This document shows, one piece after another, positions 49,243-57,213 of a stretch of DNA of 57,213 nt (the stretch's first letter is position 1; every line of letters begins with the position of its first letter). The stretch is from contig NZ_CANRMB010000020.1 of assembly GCF_947631635.1 (NCBI RefSeq), forward strand, positions 1 through 57,213. Direction: 5' to 3'. The position numbers were made by a program, and so were the translations under genes. The notes under the pieces were generated by a model that saw only the letters and a list, made by a program, of their open reading frames with translations, was not told the origin of the DNA and ran no database searches. This stretch comes from an uncultured Dysosmobacter sp. GTDB taxonomy: Bacteria > Bacillota > Clostridia > Oscillospirales > Oscillospiraceae.

Positions 49243-49893
49243 CTACCTTACGCTCTCCCGGGTGTAATCGGTCACATCCCCGATCATTTCCACCAGCTCC
49301 CGGACCCGGAGCTTCTTGTCTATAATGGCTTTCAGCTCGGCGTCCGTGGCGCCGATCAGCTTGACAAAGTCCACCTTGCCGTTGGGGGTGTCGATGGTCC
49401 CGGCCTCGTCCAGCGCGGTGACAAAACCGGTGAGCTTGGACTCCTGACCGATGTCCATGCCGGTGGTCTGGCCGGTATAGATGTACTCATCGGGGAAAAA
49501 CTGCTCTCCCTTTTCAAAGGTGAGCCGGGCCAGGGCGTTGAAGATCCCCACGATATTCTGCTGCTCCCGCAGCTCGTCCCCAAGCCCCTCCTTGCGCAGT
49601 TTCAGGGTGAATTCCAGGCCGTAGCCGCTGTACTCCGGGTCCTTTCCCTCTTTCTCATACAGGTCGGACAGGCCGTAGGTGACGAAGTGGAAGCAGTCCC
49701 CGCCGTCATAGACGCTGACGCCCTGGAGCGGGTCGGGACCGCCCAGCCGCCAGGGGATCAGGCAGCCGAAGTGCCGGGGATTCTCCTGGCCGGGGTACAG
49801 CTTTTCAAAGGCGGCGGTAATGGCATCCCAGCCCACAGGGTCCGGAAGCTCCTCGTGATCTCTCTTTTCCGTCATGTTTTCCTGCGTGTCCAT
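49243..49893 (-). CDS. Suppressor-of-fused domain protein
   Basis: A 216-residue protein with the SUFU-like fold: DPLQGVSVYDGGDCFHFVTYGLSDLY, then EYSGYGLEFTLKL and EKGEQFFPDEYI. Bacterial SUFU proteins are often immunity proteins of polymorphic toxins or of unknown role. It stands between ruvA and ruvB; no toxin is nearby. Confidence 0.75.
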   Translation of the reverse strand: MDTQENMTEKRDHEELPDPVGWDAITAAFEKLYPGQENPRHFGCLIPWRLGGPDPLQGVSVYDGGDCFHFVTYGLSDLYEKEGKDPEYSGYGLEFTLKLRKEGLGDELREQQNIVGIFNALARLTFEKGEQFFPDEYIYTGQTTGMDIGQESKLTGFVTALDEAGTIDTPNGKVDFVKLIGATDAELKAIIDKKLRVRELVEMIGDVTDYTRESVR

Positions 49894-49908
49894 TTGGTTT
49901 CCTCCTGA

Positions 49909-50514
49909 TCACTTCACCATCTTCTTCAGGCTCTGCCGGATGATCTCCTCCAGGGGCAGGTTCTCCACATCCACGCCCTTGAGGGCCATCTGGACCTCCT
50001 GGCTGGTGTAGCCCAGCACCGCCAGCGCCTGGGCGGCCTCTGTGGCCTTATTTGTAAAGGCAGGGACATTCACAGCCGCTCCGCCGGAGAAGTCCAGTCC
50101 GGTGGTGGCGGACTCCTTGGCCATCTTGTCCTTCAGCTCCAAAATGATCCGCTGGGCGATCTTCTTGCCGATGCCCGGCGCCATGGTCAAAGTCTTGGCG
50201 TCCTCGGTCACGATGGCCATGGCCAGGGCTTCCGGTGTGGCGGAGGACAGGATGGCAAGCGCCGCCTTGGGTCCCACGCCAGACACGCCGAGGAGCAGCT
50301 TGAAGCTGTTCAGCTCGTTCTGGGTGGCGAAGCCGTAGAGGTCGAACACGTCCTCCCCCACATTCAAATAGGTGTACACCCTTCCCCGCTGGCCCTTTTT
50401 CAGGCCGGACAGGGTGTTGTTGGTGGTCTTGCAGGCGTAGCCCACACCGCCGCAGTCGATGACCGCCAGGTATGGCAGCAGCTCCGCCACCGTGCCGTCC
50501 AAATAGTAAAACAT
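49909..50514 (-). CDS. ruvA: Holliday junction binding protein RuvA
   Basis: A 201-residue protein. OB-fold N-terminus (FYYLDGTVAELLPYLAVIDCGGVGY), helix-hairpin-helix motifs (LLGVSGVGPKAALAIL; APGIGKKIAQRII) and a C-terminal RuvB-binding UBA-like domain (EEIIRQSLKKM). It holds the four-way junction for RuvB. Confidence 0.93.
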   Translation of the reverse strand: MFYYLDGTVAELLPYLAVIDCGGVGYACKTTNNTLSGLKKGQRGRVYTYLNVGEDVFDLYGFATQNELNSFKLLLGVSGVGPKAALAILSSATPEALAMAIVTEDAKTLTMAPGIGKKIAQRIILELKDKMAKESATTGLDFSGGAAVNVPAFTNKATEAAQALAVLGYTSQEVQMALKGVDVENLPLEEIIRQSLKKMVK

Positions 50515-50526
50515 GAACCTCTCTCC

Positions 50527-51036
50527 TTAAACCGTCTCTTTCACGGCCCCTGTCTGTGGGAGCCGTGAAGTAAAACTCCTTGCATGGCAGATCGCCAGCG
50601 CCAGCGCGTCCGCCGCGTCATCCGGCCGGGGGACGGCTTTCAGCTTCAAGAGCCGCTTCGTCATGTCCATCACCTGCCGCTTTTCCGCCTTGCCGTAGCC
50701 CGTCACCGCCAGCTTCACCTGGGAGGGGGTGTACTCATGCAGGGGCACGCCGCACTTCTCCGCGGCGCAGAGGATGACCCCCCGCCCGTGGGCCACGGCG
50801 ATGCCGGTGGTGATGTTGGTGTTGAAGAACAGCTCCTCGATGGAGATCACATCCGGCTTCAGCTGGCCGATCAGCTCCTCCATATCGCAGCTGATCTGGT
50901 ACAGGCGCCTGGACAGGGGCAGGCCCGCCGGGGTGGTGATGGCCCCGTAGGTCTCCATATGCACTTGTCCCCGGTCCGCCTCCACCAATCCAAAGCCGAT
51001 GGTGGCGAAGCCGGGATCGATGCCCAAAATACGCAT
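50527..51036 (-). CDS. ruvC: Crossover junction endonuclease RuvC
   Basis: A 169-residue RNase H-fold resolvase. The catalytic acidic residues are in LGIDPGFATIGFG (Asp), ISIEELFF (Glu) and RPDDAADALALAICH (Asp pair). It cuts Holliday junctions. ATG at 51036 is chosen by family start. It is 12 bases from ruvA, in the same operon. Confidence 0.93.
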   Translation of the reverse strand: MRILGIDPGFATIGFGLVEADRGQVHMETYGAITTPAGLPLSRRLYQISCDMEELIGQLKPDVISIEELFFNTNITTGIAVAHGRGVILCAAEKCGVPLHEYTPSQVKLAVTGYGKAEKRQVMDMTKRLLKLKAVPRPDDAADALALAICHARSFTSRLPQTGAVKETV

Positions 51037-51237
51037 GGCGCTCCCCTTCCGGTCTGCATTCCCTCTCAGTATAGCAAATCTCCGGAAGATGCGCAACAGA
51101 TAAAAAACAGACTCCCTTTTACTCTAAGTGTTGCTGAAATATAACTCCGGCAGTTTCACCAACCATGGATTGAAATCCAAAATTGACCGTGATATAATCA
51201 GAATGACAAATCGGAATTTGAAAGGAGAATATCTTTT

Positions 51238-51462
51238 ATGAAAAAAGTGATTTTAGGCTCTGTAATGATTCTTGCTGGATTACTCTCTGCTGCTGTCCTT
51301 CTTGCAGGAACTATGGCTAACGACTGGACAATAAACGGGCAACTTTCTTCATTTTGGAATATGTAGCAGTATGGACTTATACCCGTATTCTACACTTTTA
51401 TTGGTATTGCGATTATAGGATTTGCTATTGCAATATGGGGAATATTTGAGAAAAAGAACTAA
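51238..51462 (+). pseudogene. Small two-pass membrane protein interrupted by an amber codon
   Basis: The frame begins MKKVILGSVMILAGLLS and breaks at TAG (51364-51366) after FWNM. It continues in frame as QYGLIPVFYTFIGIAIIGFAIAI to KKN and TAA. With the TAG read as sense the product has 74 residues with two membrane helices. GAAAGGAG and a promoter (TTGAAA-N17-TATAAT) are intact. A T-to-A change in a Leu codon would explain it; suppression is possible but not supported. Confidence 0.65.
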
Positions 51463-51683
51463 CATATCAAATTCCAGTTTACAGGGCAGTTATCTATTGA
51501 GGGTAACTGCCCATTTGGTCATTTTGACAGAAAATTTGGAAAATAGAGCAGTAGCGACACCAAAGGTAAAAGGGAGAAAACAGATGTTCCCGTCCGCGCT
51601 GTGCGGGTGCAGGCGCTCCGGTGGTCCCGCAGGGACTCCCGCAGACGGCAGGGGCCGTTTTGCCCGATCCCCGCCCCAAATAT

Positions 51684-51720
51684 CAGGGCCGGGGAGAGAT
51701 CTCTCCCCGACCCTGTTTTA
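51684..51720. terminator. Hairpin terminator before the DUF554 gene end
   Basis: Stem CAGGG-CGGGGAGAG with CTCTCCCCG-CCCTG is followed by TTTTA on the plus strand. Confidence 0.65.
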
Positions 51721-51722
51721 TG

Positions 51723-52436
51723 CTATCCCAGCAGCGGAGCGACGCAGTTGGTCCACAGCGCGCTGAAGGGCATGACCAGCACCATGGCCGGGATCATGTC
51801 CGCGATGGGAAATTCCTGAATTTTGGAGATGCGCAGGCCTGTGGCGATCAGCAGAAAGCCGCCGCAGGCCTTGAAGTCCCCGATCATGGCGGGGGTGGTC
51901 AGGGGAAAGACGGCCTTTGCCGCCAGAAACAGGCAGGAAAAGATCACCGCCTGAGGCACGGCCACCAGGGACACCACGATGCCCAGGCTGCACGCGAACA
52001 CCATGGCCGTGAAAAAGTCCAGGATGGACTTGGAGATCAGGATGGTGGCGCTGCCGGTCATGCCAGCGTCCAGGCATCCGTAGATGCCGGTGCCGCTGGA
52101 GCAGAACAGCACGATGGCCGTCACCAGCAGGGACAGGTCGCCGCCGCGCTGCGCGCCCAGGAGTTTTGCCGCGGGCCGCTGCATCAGGCCCGCGCCCCTG
52201 GCGATCCGGTCCCCCACATGGAGGGCCAGGCCCAGGGCCGTGCCCACCACCACGGCCAAGATCACCGGAGGCATGTTCTCCATCAGAATGATGGACGAGA
52301 TGCCCATGCCCATGGAGCACACGCCGAAGCTGATATTCAGCTTGTGGATGAAATCCTGGGAGAGCCTGCTCCCAAACAGCGTGCCGCAGACGCCGCCCAG
52401 TGCCACGGCCAGCACATTGATGACGATGCCGGTCAA
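51723..52436 (-). CDS. DUF554 membrane protein
   Basis: A 237-residue protein with about six or seven membrane helices (VINVLAVALGGVCGTLFG; ISSIILM; LLVTAIVLFCSSGTGIYG; SCLFLAAKAVF). The motif CSSGTGIYGCLDAG is typical of DUF554 (YdfK-like). Its substrate is unknown. Confidence 0.85.
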   Translation of the reverse strand: MTGIVINVLAVALGGVCGTLFGSRLSQDFIHKLNISFGVCSMGMGISSIILMENMPPVILAVVVGTALGLALHVGDRIARGAGLMQRPAAKLLGAQRGGDLSLLVTAIVLFCSSGTGIYGCLDAGMTGSATILISKSILDFFTAMVFACSLGIVVSLVAVPQAVIFSCLFLAAKAVFPLTTPAMIGDFKACGGFLLIATGLRISKIQEFPIADMIPAMVLVMPFSALWTNCVAPLLG

Positions 52437-52570
52437 AGAAAAGCCCCCTCTGTCTCTTTACAAAATCGCCACCATTATACCAGCCGCTTCCGTATTTGAC
52501 AATACATTCCCGATTTCTGTGCTCCTCTGTGCAGTGAGATTACAATACATATTGGACAGCTGAATGAAAA

Positions 52571-52649
52571 GGATGAAGGACAGAGCCTCATCGGCTACGG
52601 CTGCGTTGCCACACAGCCGCCTGACGAGGGGAGGCTCTATCCTTCATGA
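52571..52649. repeat. 79-bp cruciform-like palindrome
   Basis: A 17-bp outer stem (ATGAAGGA-AGAGCCTC with its complement, one mismatch) encloses a smaller GGCTG/CAGCC hairpin. It is in a 400-bp gap without a recognised gene. Confidence 0.65.
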
Positions 52650-52842
52650 ACAAGCGTATATACCATGAGGCCCCGCCATTGGGTCTCGCTGTCCGATCTG
52701 TTGAAAAGCTTACAGAAAACGCATAGCAGAGAAGCCTTGCCGTTGGAAAAACCAAGTGTTGAACAGGGCTTTTGCGTCACCGCAGGAGACGGCGCAGATG
52801 CCGGGCACTATGGCATCCCGGTTTTCCATGCGCTCATTCTTT
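52650..52842. other. Gap with no recognised feature
   Basis: Between the cruciform and the end of the SLH/GH18 gene no convincing gene is seen. A possible 85-codon plus-strand frame lacks a ribosome site and runs into the opposite gene. Confidence 0.5.
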
Positions 52843-54504
52843 TCACTTCTTCAAAATATTCGTCCAGTTCCAATCGCTGTACGCCGGGATGGTGCCCAGA
52901 CGCCAGACGGAGACGCCTGTGATGCCCAGCAGCTTGGCGGCGTTCACCTTGGCCTGGACGCTGCGGCCGTCCTCATACAGCACATACCAGCGCTCCCCGT
53001 TCTCCGTGGTGTAGATGGCGTAGCGGTTGTGGTAGGTGCCGGACCAGCCGTGGACCGTGTCCGCCTGGGTCAGGCGGCGGTACACTGTCTCGTTGATGGG
53101 ATATATCGGCGTGCCGGACAGCAGCTTCCCGTTGGCATCCACCTGCCAGGCGATGTTCTTGCAGCTGAAGCCCAGGGCGATCTTGGAGAGGTCCCGGACG
53201 CCGGTGTTTTTGTCCGTGATGGCCTGCATGGACATGTACACCTGTCCCAGCGGCGCCGAGGCGGTGGTCTTTTGATAGTCAGACCCCTCGAAGCCGGACA
53301 GGTCTCTGGCGTCGTAGTCGTGGGCCATCAGGATGACCTTGTCCGCCAGATCGCCGATGGCCCGGTAATCGTAGCCGTCGTAGTAGGCGCCTGTGGTCAG
53401 CACCGGCGCCACGCAGACATACAGGGACTTGCCCTGCCGGCGGAGCCGGGCGGACAGCTCCTGCAAAAACGCGGTGAAGTCGTCCCGCTGGGCGGCCCGC
53501 AGGCCCTCAAAGTCGATGGTAACGCCGCTGTACGGATTGCGGCCAATGGCGTTGTAGGAGACCGTCAGCTCCGCCATGATCTCCTCCACAGCCTGGGCGC
53601 GGCCCCCGGTGGAGGCCAGCATGTCCCGCAGACCGCCGGAGGTATCCATATACACCTCCAGATGCAGAGCCTTCCCCTGGCTTTGCAGGCGGTCCGCCAC
53701 CTCCTGATAGCCGGTGGGCACATAGTACTCGTTCTGGTTGGCGGAGGTGGTGGCCAGCTTCGCCGCGGAGCCGTCCCAGGTCATCCGGCTCCAGCCGGCG
53801 CTGACGGCGTCCATGGAGTCCGTCAGGGACAGTTGGCTGTAAGACGAGATGGCGTAAAAGCCGTGGACCCAATCGGTCCGCTGTTTCAGCTTTTCATAGA
53901 TCCGCACCAGCATGGCCGCCGCCTGGGCACGGGTGGCGTGGTTGTCGGGCGCGAAGGCGGTGGCGGAGATGCCGTTGGTCATGCCGATGGCATAGGCCAC
54001 GGAGATGTACCCCCTGCCGGACGTCACGTCCGTAAATGGCAAGGTATTCTGCTTTTCAGCGATTGCGGCCGCTTCCTTCAGGCCCAGCGCCCGCACCAGG
54101 ATCTCGGACATCTCGGCACGGGTGACGGGGTCATTGGGCCGGAAGGGCCGGTCCGTGTCCACCACGTCGTATTCCACCGCGAAGAGGATGGCCTCCAGAT
54201 AGGTGCCGGACATCGTGTCCGGTACCCGCATGGCCGCGGGGATCTGGGGCACCGTGCCGTGCACGCCCTCGAACCACCCCAGCATCCGGCCCACCGCAGT
54301 CACGAACTGGACGCGGGTCATGGAGTCGGAATAGCCGAACCTTCCGGCGCTGTATCCGTTCATCAGTCCGTAGCTGGAGGCCTTCTGCACCTCCGCCGCC
54401 AGAGCGCTTCCGGCGGGGACATCCGAATACGCCGCGGCGGCCATGGGCGCCGCCAGCGCCGCCGTCAGCGCCAGCGCCAGCAGGCAGGACAAAACCTTTT
54501 TCAT
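52843..54504 (-). CDS. SLH-domain GH18-like cell-surface glycosidase
   Basis: A 553-residue exported protein. Signal peptide (KVLSCLLALALTAALAAPMAAAA), then three S-layer homology segments (YSDVPAGSALAAEVQKA; NDPVTRAEMSEIL; NHATRAQAAAMLV), and a GH18 barrel from about 195 with VTIDFEGL (catalytic Glu), LMAHDYDA and LGFSCKNIAWQ. SLH parts bind wall polymer and the GH18 barrel may cut peptidoglycan, as in spore-cortex enzymes of the YaaH/SleL type. ATG at 54504 follows the family start MKK. Confidence 0.85.
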   Translation of the reverse strand: MKKVLSCLLALALTAALAAPMAAAAYSDVPAGSALAAEVQKASSYGLMNGYSAGRFGYSDSMTRVQFVTAVGRMLGWFEGVHGTVPQIPAAMRVPDTMSGTYLEAILFAVEYDVVDTDRPFRPNDPVTRAEMSEILVRALGLKEAAAIAEKQNTLPFTDVTSGRGYISVAYAIGMTNGISATAFAPDNHATRAQAAAMLVRIYEKLKQRTDWVHGFYAISSYSQLSLTDSMDAVSAGWSRMTWDGSAAKLATTSANQNEYYVPTGYQEVADRLQSQGKALHLEVYMDTSGGLRDMLASTGGRAQAVEEIMAELTVSYNAIGRNPYSGVTIDFEGLRAAQRDDFTAFLQELSARLRRQGKSLYVCVAPVLTTGAYYDGYDYRAIGDLADKVILMAHDYDARDLSGFEGSDYQKTTASAPLGQVYMSMQAITDKNTGVRDLSKIALGFSCKNIAWQVDANGKLLSGTPIYPINETVYRRLTQADTVHGWSGTYHNRYAIYTTENGERWYVLYEDGRSVQAKVNAAKLLGITGVSVWRLGTIPAYSDWNWTNILKK

Positions 54505-54690
54505 GGAAGTCATCTTCCTCTCTTTTCCTTTGTATGGACCGCATGGTATCCCGCCATTGCATCATCTCTGCATCCTGGGGCGCCATGCGGCAAAAAAAAC
54601 CATTATTCGCTGATATTTTATAATAACATCACAGCTGGAAAATTTGTGAACAAATTATAAAAGATGCCTCCCCCGGCGGCCAAGGTGCGT

Positions 54691-55194
54691 TCAGGGCCGT
54701 ATGGTGCCCGTGATGTGCAGAAAACGGCTCTGCCGGAACTCATAGGTGGACAGGGGCCGGTTGTCGGCGTCGTAGCTGTGGGCCGCCACCAGCACGTTTT
54801 CCGGCGTGATGGGAAAGCCCACAGAGACCACAATGGGCGAATGCTGGAAATCCTCCCCCTTGAAGGACAATTGGATCAGGTCTCCGGGCCGCAGGTCCTC
54901 CAGGGCGCAGGGCTCGCCCACCGGACCCACGGATGGGCCCCGGCGGGTCAGGAAATTCCAGAGGTACGGCACCCCCGTCCAGGCGGGAGCCTTCTGGTTG
55001 GCGTCGATGTAGTACCAGCCGAACGTCGGCGTGAAGTTCATGACGCCGCTGCCTGCGAAAATACACTGGGACGCGAAATTCGTACAGTCGCCGCCCAGCT
55101 TTTCATAGTCGTAAAACGCCGGATTCCTGCCGTAGGCCCACCGGTGGGCGTACAGCACCGCCGCCTTCCGGTCATAGTCCTGGGTAAAGCGCAT
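54691..55194 (-). CDS. Amidase-domain protein
   Basis: A 167-residue protein with the amidase_6 pattern: YDRKAAVLYAHRWAYGRNP, GGDCTNFASQCI (Cys), and HSPIVVSV (His) with HSYDADNRPLSTY. It is expected to be a Cys-His cell-wall or spore hydrolase. The start follows GAGGGGGATACC. It is next to the SLH/GH18 gene but separated by about 180 bases. Confidence 0.85.
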   Translation of the reverse strand: MRFTQDYDRKAAVLYAHRWAYGRNPAFYDYEKLGGDCTNFASQCIFAGSGVMNFTPTFGWYYIDANQKAPAWTGVPYLWNFLTRRGPSVGPVGEPCALEDLRPGDLIQLSFKGEDFQHSPIVVSVGFPITPENVLVAAHSYDADNRPLSTYEFRQSRFLHITGTIRP

Positions 55195-55251
55195 GGTATC
55201 CCCCTCCTCTTCTCACCCCAGCCTATGCGGAGGGGCGCCGCGGGGTGCGGA

Positions 55252-55614
55252 TCATGGGGAGCGCCGCCGTTTCAGGGGGTTCCACGGCAGTTCATAATGC
55301 AGGCGGAGTGCCTTTACACTCATTACCAGAAAAGGAACAGCGGAGATCTGACCCACAAAAAGTCCCAGGCCATGTGGAACGCCGGACAGGAGCCTTGGCA
55401 GGACCCAGACGCAGCATAGTGTCAGCAGGTCCGGGACCAGAAGCGGCTTCACCGCCCCGTTCTCCCGGGTATCATAACGCCAGTTCAGCCGGCTGACCGC
55501 CAGCACATTTTCCGGATCCGGCGCCACCTCGCCCAGTTCCCAGCGGGAGACAGCCTGACGGGAGACACGCAGTTTCCGGGCCAGAGTCTCCTGACTGTAT
55601 CCTCGCTCTTTGCG
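55252..55614 (-). pseudogene. XRE regulator with membrane tail, 5'-truncated
   Basis: The frame from FRKERGYSQETLARKLRV through SRQAVSRWELGEVAPDPE is a clear helix-turn-helix, followed by LLTLCCVWVLPRLLSG and a second helix. The upstream part, where the start and first helix should be, is replaced by the aldolase terminator. No ribosome site or start codon precedes the domain. It appears broken by a deletion reaching to the fba gene. Confidence 0.6.
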
Positions 55615-55648
55615 AAAAAGAAGAGGCGCTTTCGCGCCTCCTCTTTGA
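55613..55648 (-). terminator. fba terminator
   Basis: On the minus strand GAGGCGC-gaaa-GCGCCTC is followed by TTCTTTTT. Confidence 0.8.
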
Positions 55649-55663
55649 ACCGTTCGTTTTTTC

Positions 55664-56632
55664 TTAGAACGCCTTGTGGTCGCAGCCCAGAACGTCCACG
55701 ATCTTGTGGGACACCATGTCCTTGATCGCCTGACGGGCGGGCTTCAGGTACTGGCGGGGATCGAAGTGGTCGGGATGCTCGGACATATACTTGCGGATGC
55801 TGGCGGTCATGGCCAGACGCAGGTCGGAGTCGATGTTGATCTTGCAGACGGACATGGTGGCGGCCTTGCGCAGCTGCTCCTCGGGGATGCCCACCGCGTC
55901 GGGCATGTTGCCGCCGTTCTCGTTGATGATCTTCACAAACTCCTGGGGCACGGAGGAAGAGCCGTGCAGGACGATGGGGAAGCCGGGCAGGCGCTTGGAG
56001 ACCTCCTCCAGCACGTCAAAGCGCAGCGGGGGCGGGACCAGGATGCCCTGCTCGTTGCGGGTGCACTGGGCGGGGGTGAACTTGTAGGCGCCGTGGCTGG
56101 TGCCGATGGCGATGGCCAGAGAGTCGCAGCCGGTCTTGGACACGAACTCCTCCACCTCCTCGGGATGGGTGTAGGAGGAATCCTCGGCGGAGACCTTCAC
56201 CTCGTCCTCCACGCCGGCCAGGGTGCCCAGCTCGGCCTCGACCACCACGCCGTGGTCATGGGCGTACTCCACGACCTTCTTGGTGATCTCGATGTTCTCG
56301 GCGAAGGGCTTGCTGGATGCGTCGATCATGACGGAGGTGAAGCCGCCGTCGATGCAGCTCTTGCAGGTCTCAAAGCTGTCGCCATGGTCCAGATGCAGGC
56401 AGATGGGCAGGCCGGTCTCGATGACGGCGGCCTCCACCAGCTTCATCAGATAGGTGTGGTTGGCATAGGCGCGGGCGCCCTTGGACACCTGCAGGATCAG
56501 AGGGGCTTCCAGGTCCTTGGCGGCCTCGGTGATCCCCTGCACGATCTCCATGTTGTTGACGTTGAAAGCGCCGATGGCGTAGCCGCCGTTGTATGCTTTC
56601 TTGAACATCTCGGTAGAAGTAACCAGTGGCAT
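55664..56632 (-). CDS. fba: Class II fructose-1,6-bisphosphate aldolase
   Basis: A 322-residue Zn-dependent aldolase. HLDHGDSFE holds metal and catalytic residues, GTSHGAYKF and LHGSSSVPQEF the remaining His and phosphate sites, and NINTD-like KINIDSD the C-terminal site. It splits FBP to DHAP and G3P. ATG at 56632 follows AATAGGAGATGATCGTT. It lies next to the phosphofructokinase, reading away from it. Confidence 0.93.
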   Translation of the reverse strand: MPLVTSTEMFKKAYNGGYAIGAFNVNNMEIVQGITEAAKDLEAPLILQVSKGARAYANHTYLMKLVEAAVIETGLPICLHLDHGDSFETCKSCIDGGFTSVMIDASSKPFAENIEITKKVVEYAHDHGVVVEAELGTLAGVEDEVKVSAEDSSYTHPEEVEEFVSKTGCDSLAIAIGTSHGAYKFTPAQCTRNEQGILVPPPLRFDVLEEVSKRLPGFPIVLHGSSSVPQEFVKIINENGGNMPDAVGIPEEQLRKAATMSVCKINIDSDLRLAMTASIRKYMSEHPDHFDPRQYLKPARQAIKDMVSHKIVDVLGCDHKAF

Positions 56633-56787
56633 AACGATCATCTCCTATTTTATTTTGTCCCGTCCGCGGTCCCCCGCGCTCCCGCCCGGAAAAGGCGTTC
56701 GTTAACGGATTGTCAAATCCGGGGAATCAAACAGACGAAAACGATTTTCTTTTATGATAATATCACAAAAAAATTAAAATGCAAGTA

Positions 56788-56816
56788 TTTACAATTCTTT
56801 TTTTCAATGATATGAT
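56788..56816 (+). promoter_or_regulatory. Promoter of the phosphofructokinase gene
   Basis: TTTACA (56788-56793) and TATGAT (56811-56816) are 17 bases apart in an AT-rich gap, upstream of TAGGAGGCTTTTCCC and the ATG. Confidence 0.65.
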
Positions 56817-56872
56817 AAGTACGCTAATTTACCCAAAGGAAATCAACATATTTTTTATAGGAGGCTTTTCCC

Positions 56873-57213
56873 ATGAGTGAGCTGAAAGGCGCATGCATCG
56901 TCGGCCAGTCCGGCGGTCCTACTTCCGTCATCAACGCCAGTGTGTACGGCGTTGTGGACACCGCTTTGAAGAACCCCAACATCACCCGCGTCCTGGGCGC
57001 GGAGCACGGCATCAAGGGCGTTTTGAACGACCGCCTGTTCGATATGGGTCAGGAGGACCCCGCCGAGCTGGAGCTGCTGAAGTACACGCCCTCCTCCGCC
57101 CTGGGCTCCTGCCGCTATAAGATGGCCGATCCCGATGTGGACGACACCGACTACAAGCGCATCCTGGAGATCTTCAAGAAGTACGACGTCCGCTATTTCT
57201 TCTACAACGGCGG
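56873..57213 (+). CDS. 6-phosphofructokinase, PPi-dependent type (partial, runs off the window)
   Basis: The first 113 residues are present, beginning SELKGACIVGQSGGPTSVINAS. The GGPTSVINAS loop and GAEHGIKGVL with LGSCRYKM fit the pyrophosphate-dependent or atypical group of phosphofructokinases. The enzyme phosphorylates fructose 6-phosphate. A strong AGGAGG precedes the ATG at 56873. The C-terminal part is outside the window. Confidence 0.85.
   Translation, partial: MSELKGACIVGQSGGPTSVINASVYGVVDTALKNPNITRVLGAEHGIKGVLNDRLFDMGQEDPAELELLKYTPSSALGSCRYKMADPDVDDTDYKRILEIFKKYDVRYFFYNG

Noticed and set aside
52665..52922. An 85-codon plus-strand frame before the SLH/GH18 gene end
   Set aside because: No ribosome site, no recognisable domain, and it continues antisense into the glycosidase gene.
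27258..57213. tRNA genes
   Set aside because: No sequence with a convincing cloverleaf and T-loop pattern was noticed by eye; a tRNA scan would be needed to be certain.

Overview
The window comes from a GC-rich, spore-forming Firmicute, most like Oscillospiraceae/Clostridia. Host genes include yunB, sigH, a cotJC-type spore-coat catalase remnant, a class II aldolase and a phosphofructokinase of the PPi-dependent type. There are two parts: a temperate prophage (about 1 to 27.29 kb, left end outside the window) and ordinary chromosome (27.3 to 57.2 kb).

Prophage. The virion genes lie on the minus strand and read from right to left: large terminase, an inserted rolling-circle-type HUH endonuclease gene pair, small terminase, a portal of about 720 aa, scaffold, capsid cement, major capsid, head-tail adaptor, a beta-propeller-like tail-hub protein and a collagen-like tail fibre. 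No tape measure, tail tube or sheath is seen, so a short-tailed (P22-like) virion is the best reading. The fibre gene is followed by three promoterless copies of its C-terminal tip joined through a shared core. The last copy is cut by an IS21-like end at the window edge. The right side holds early genes (DUF3102, PcfJ/PcfK-like, small zinc-ribbon proteins), two Cro-like regulators, a CI-like repressor with TTGC-N5-GCAA operators, a type III toxin-antitoxin locus (three 36-nt repeats, attenuator, ToxN-like toxin) and a large serine recombinase. HicAB and a membrane protein are plus-strand morons between the terminase genes. The integrase lies against the 3' two-thirds of a cotJC-type manganese catalase gene, so the prophage appears to split that gene.

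Two prophage features stand out. A family of about 100 to 130 bp double-hairpin elements, all in one orientation, lies in front of genes and also in frame inside the portal and large terminase genes. A candidate convergent antisense RNA lies opposite a 25-residue peptide gene downstream of the capsid gene.

Chromosome. Repair and recombination functions are frequent (AlkD-like, MutT-like Nudix, DEDDh exonuclease, LigA, RuvCAB). Others are murD, glmM, yebC, trmK/nif3, sigH, an unusually long RNase P RNA, a four-gene plus-strand operon ending in a Shedu-like DUF4263 nuclease, an SLH/GH18 protein, an amidase, fba and the start of a phosphofructokinase. Several non-coding repeats are present: two copies of a ~180 bp palindromic repeat, an ~800 bp structured element with inverted arms, and a 19-bp tandem array.

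Many long open frames antisense to these genes are products of high GC and were left out.
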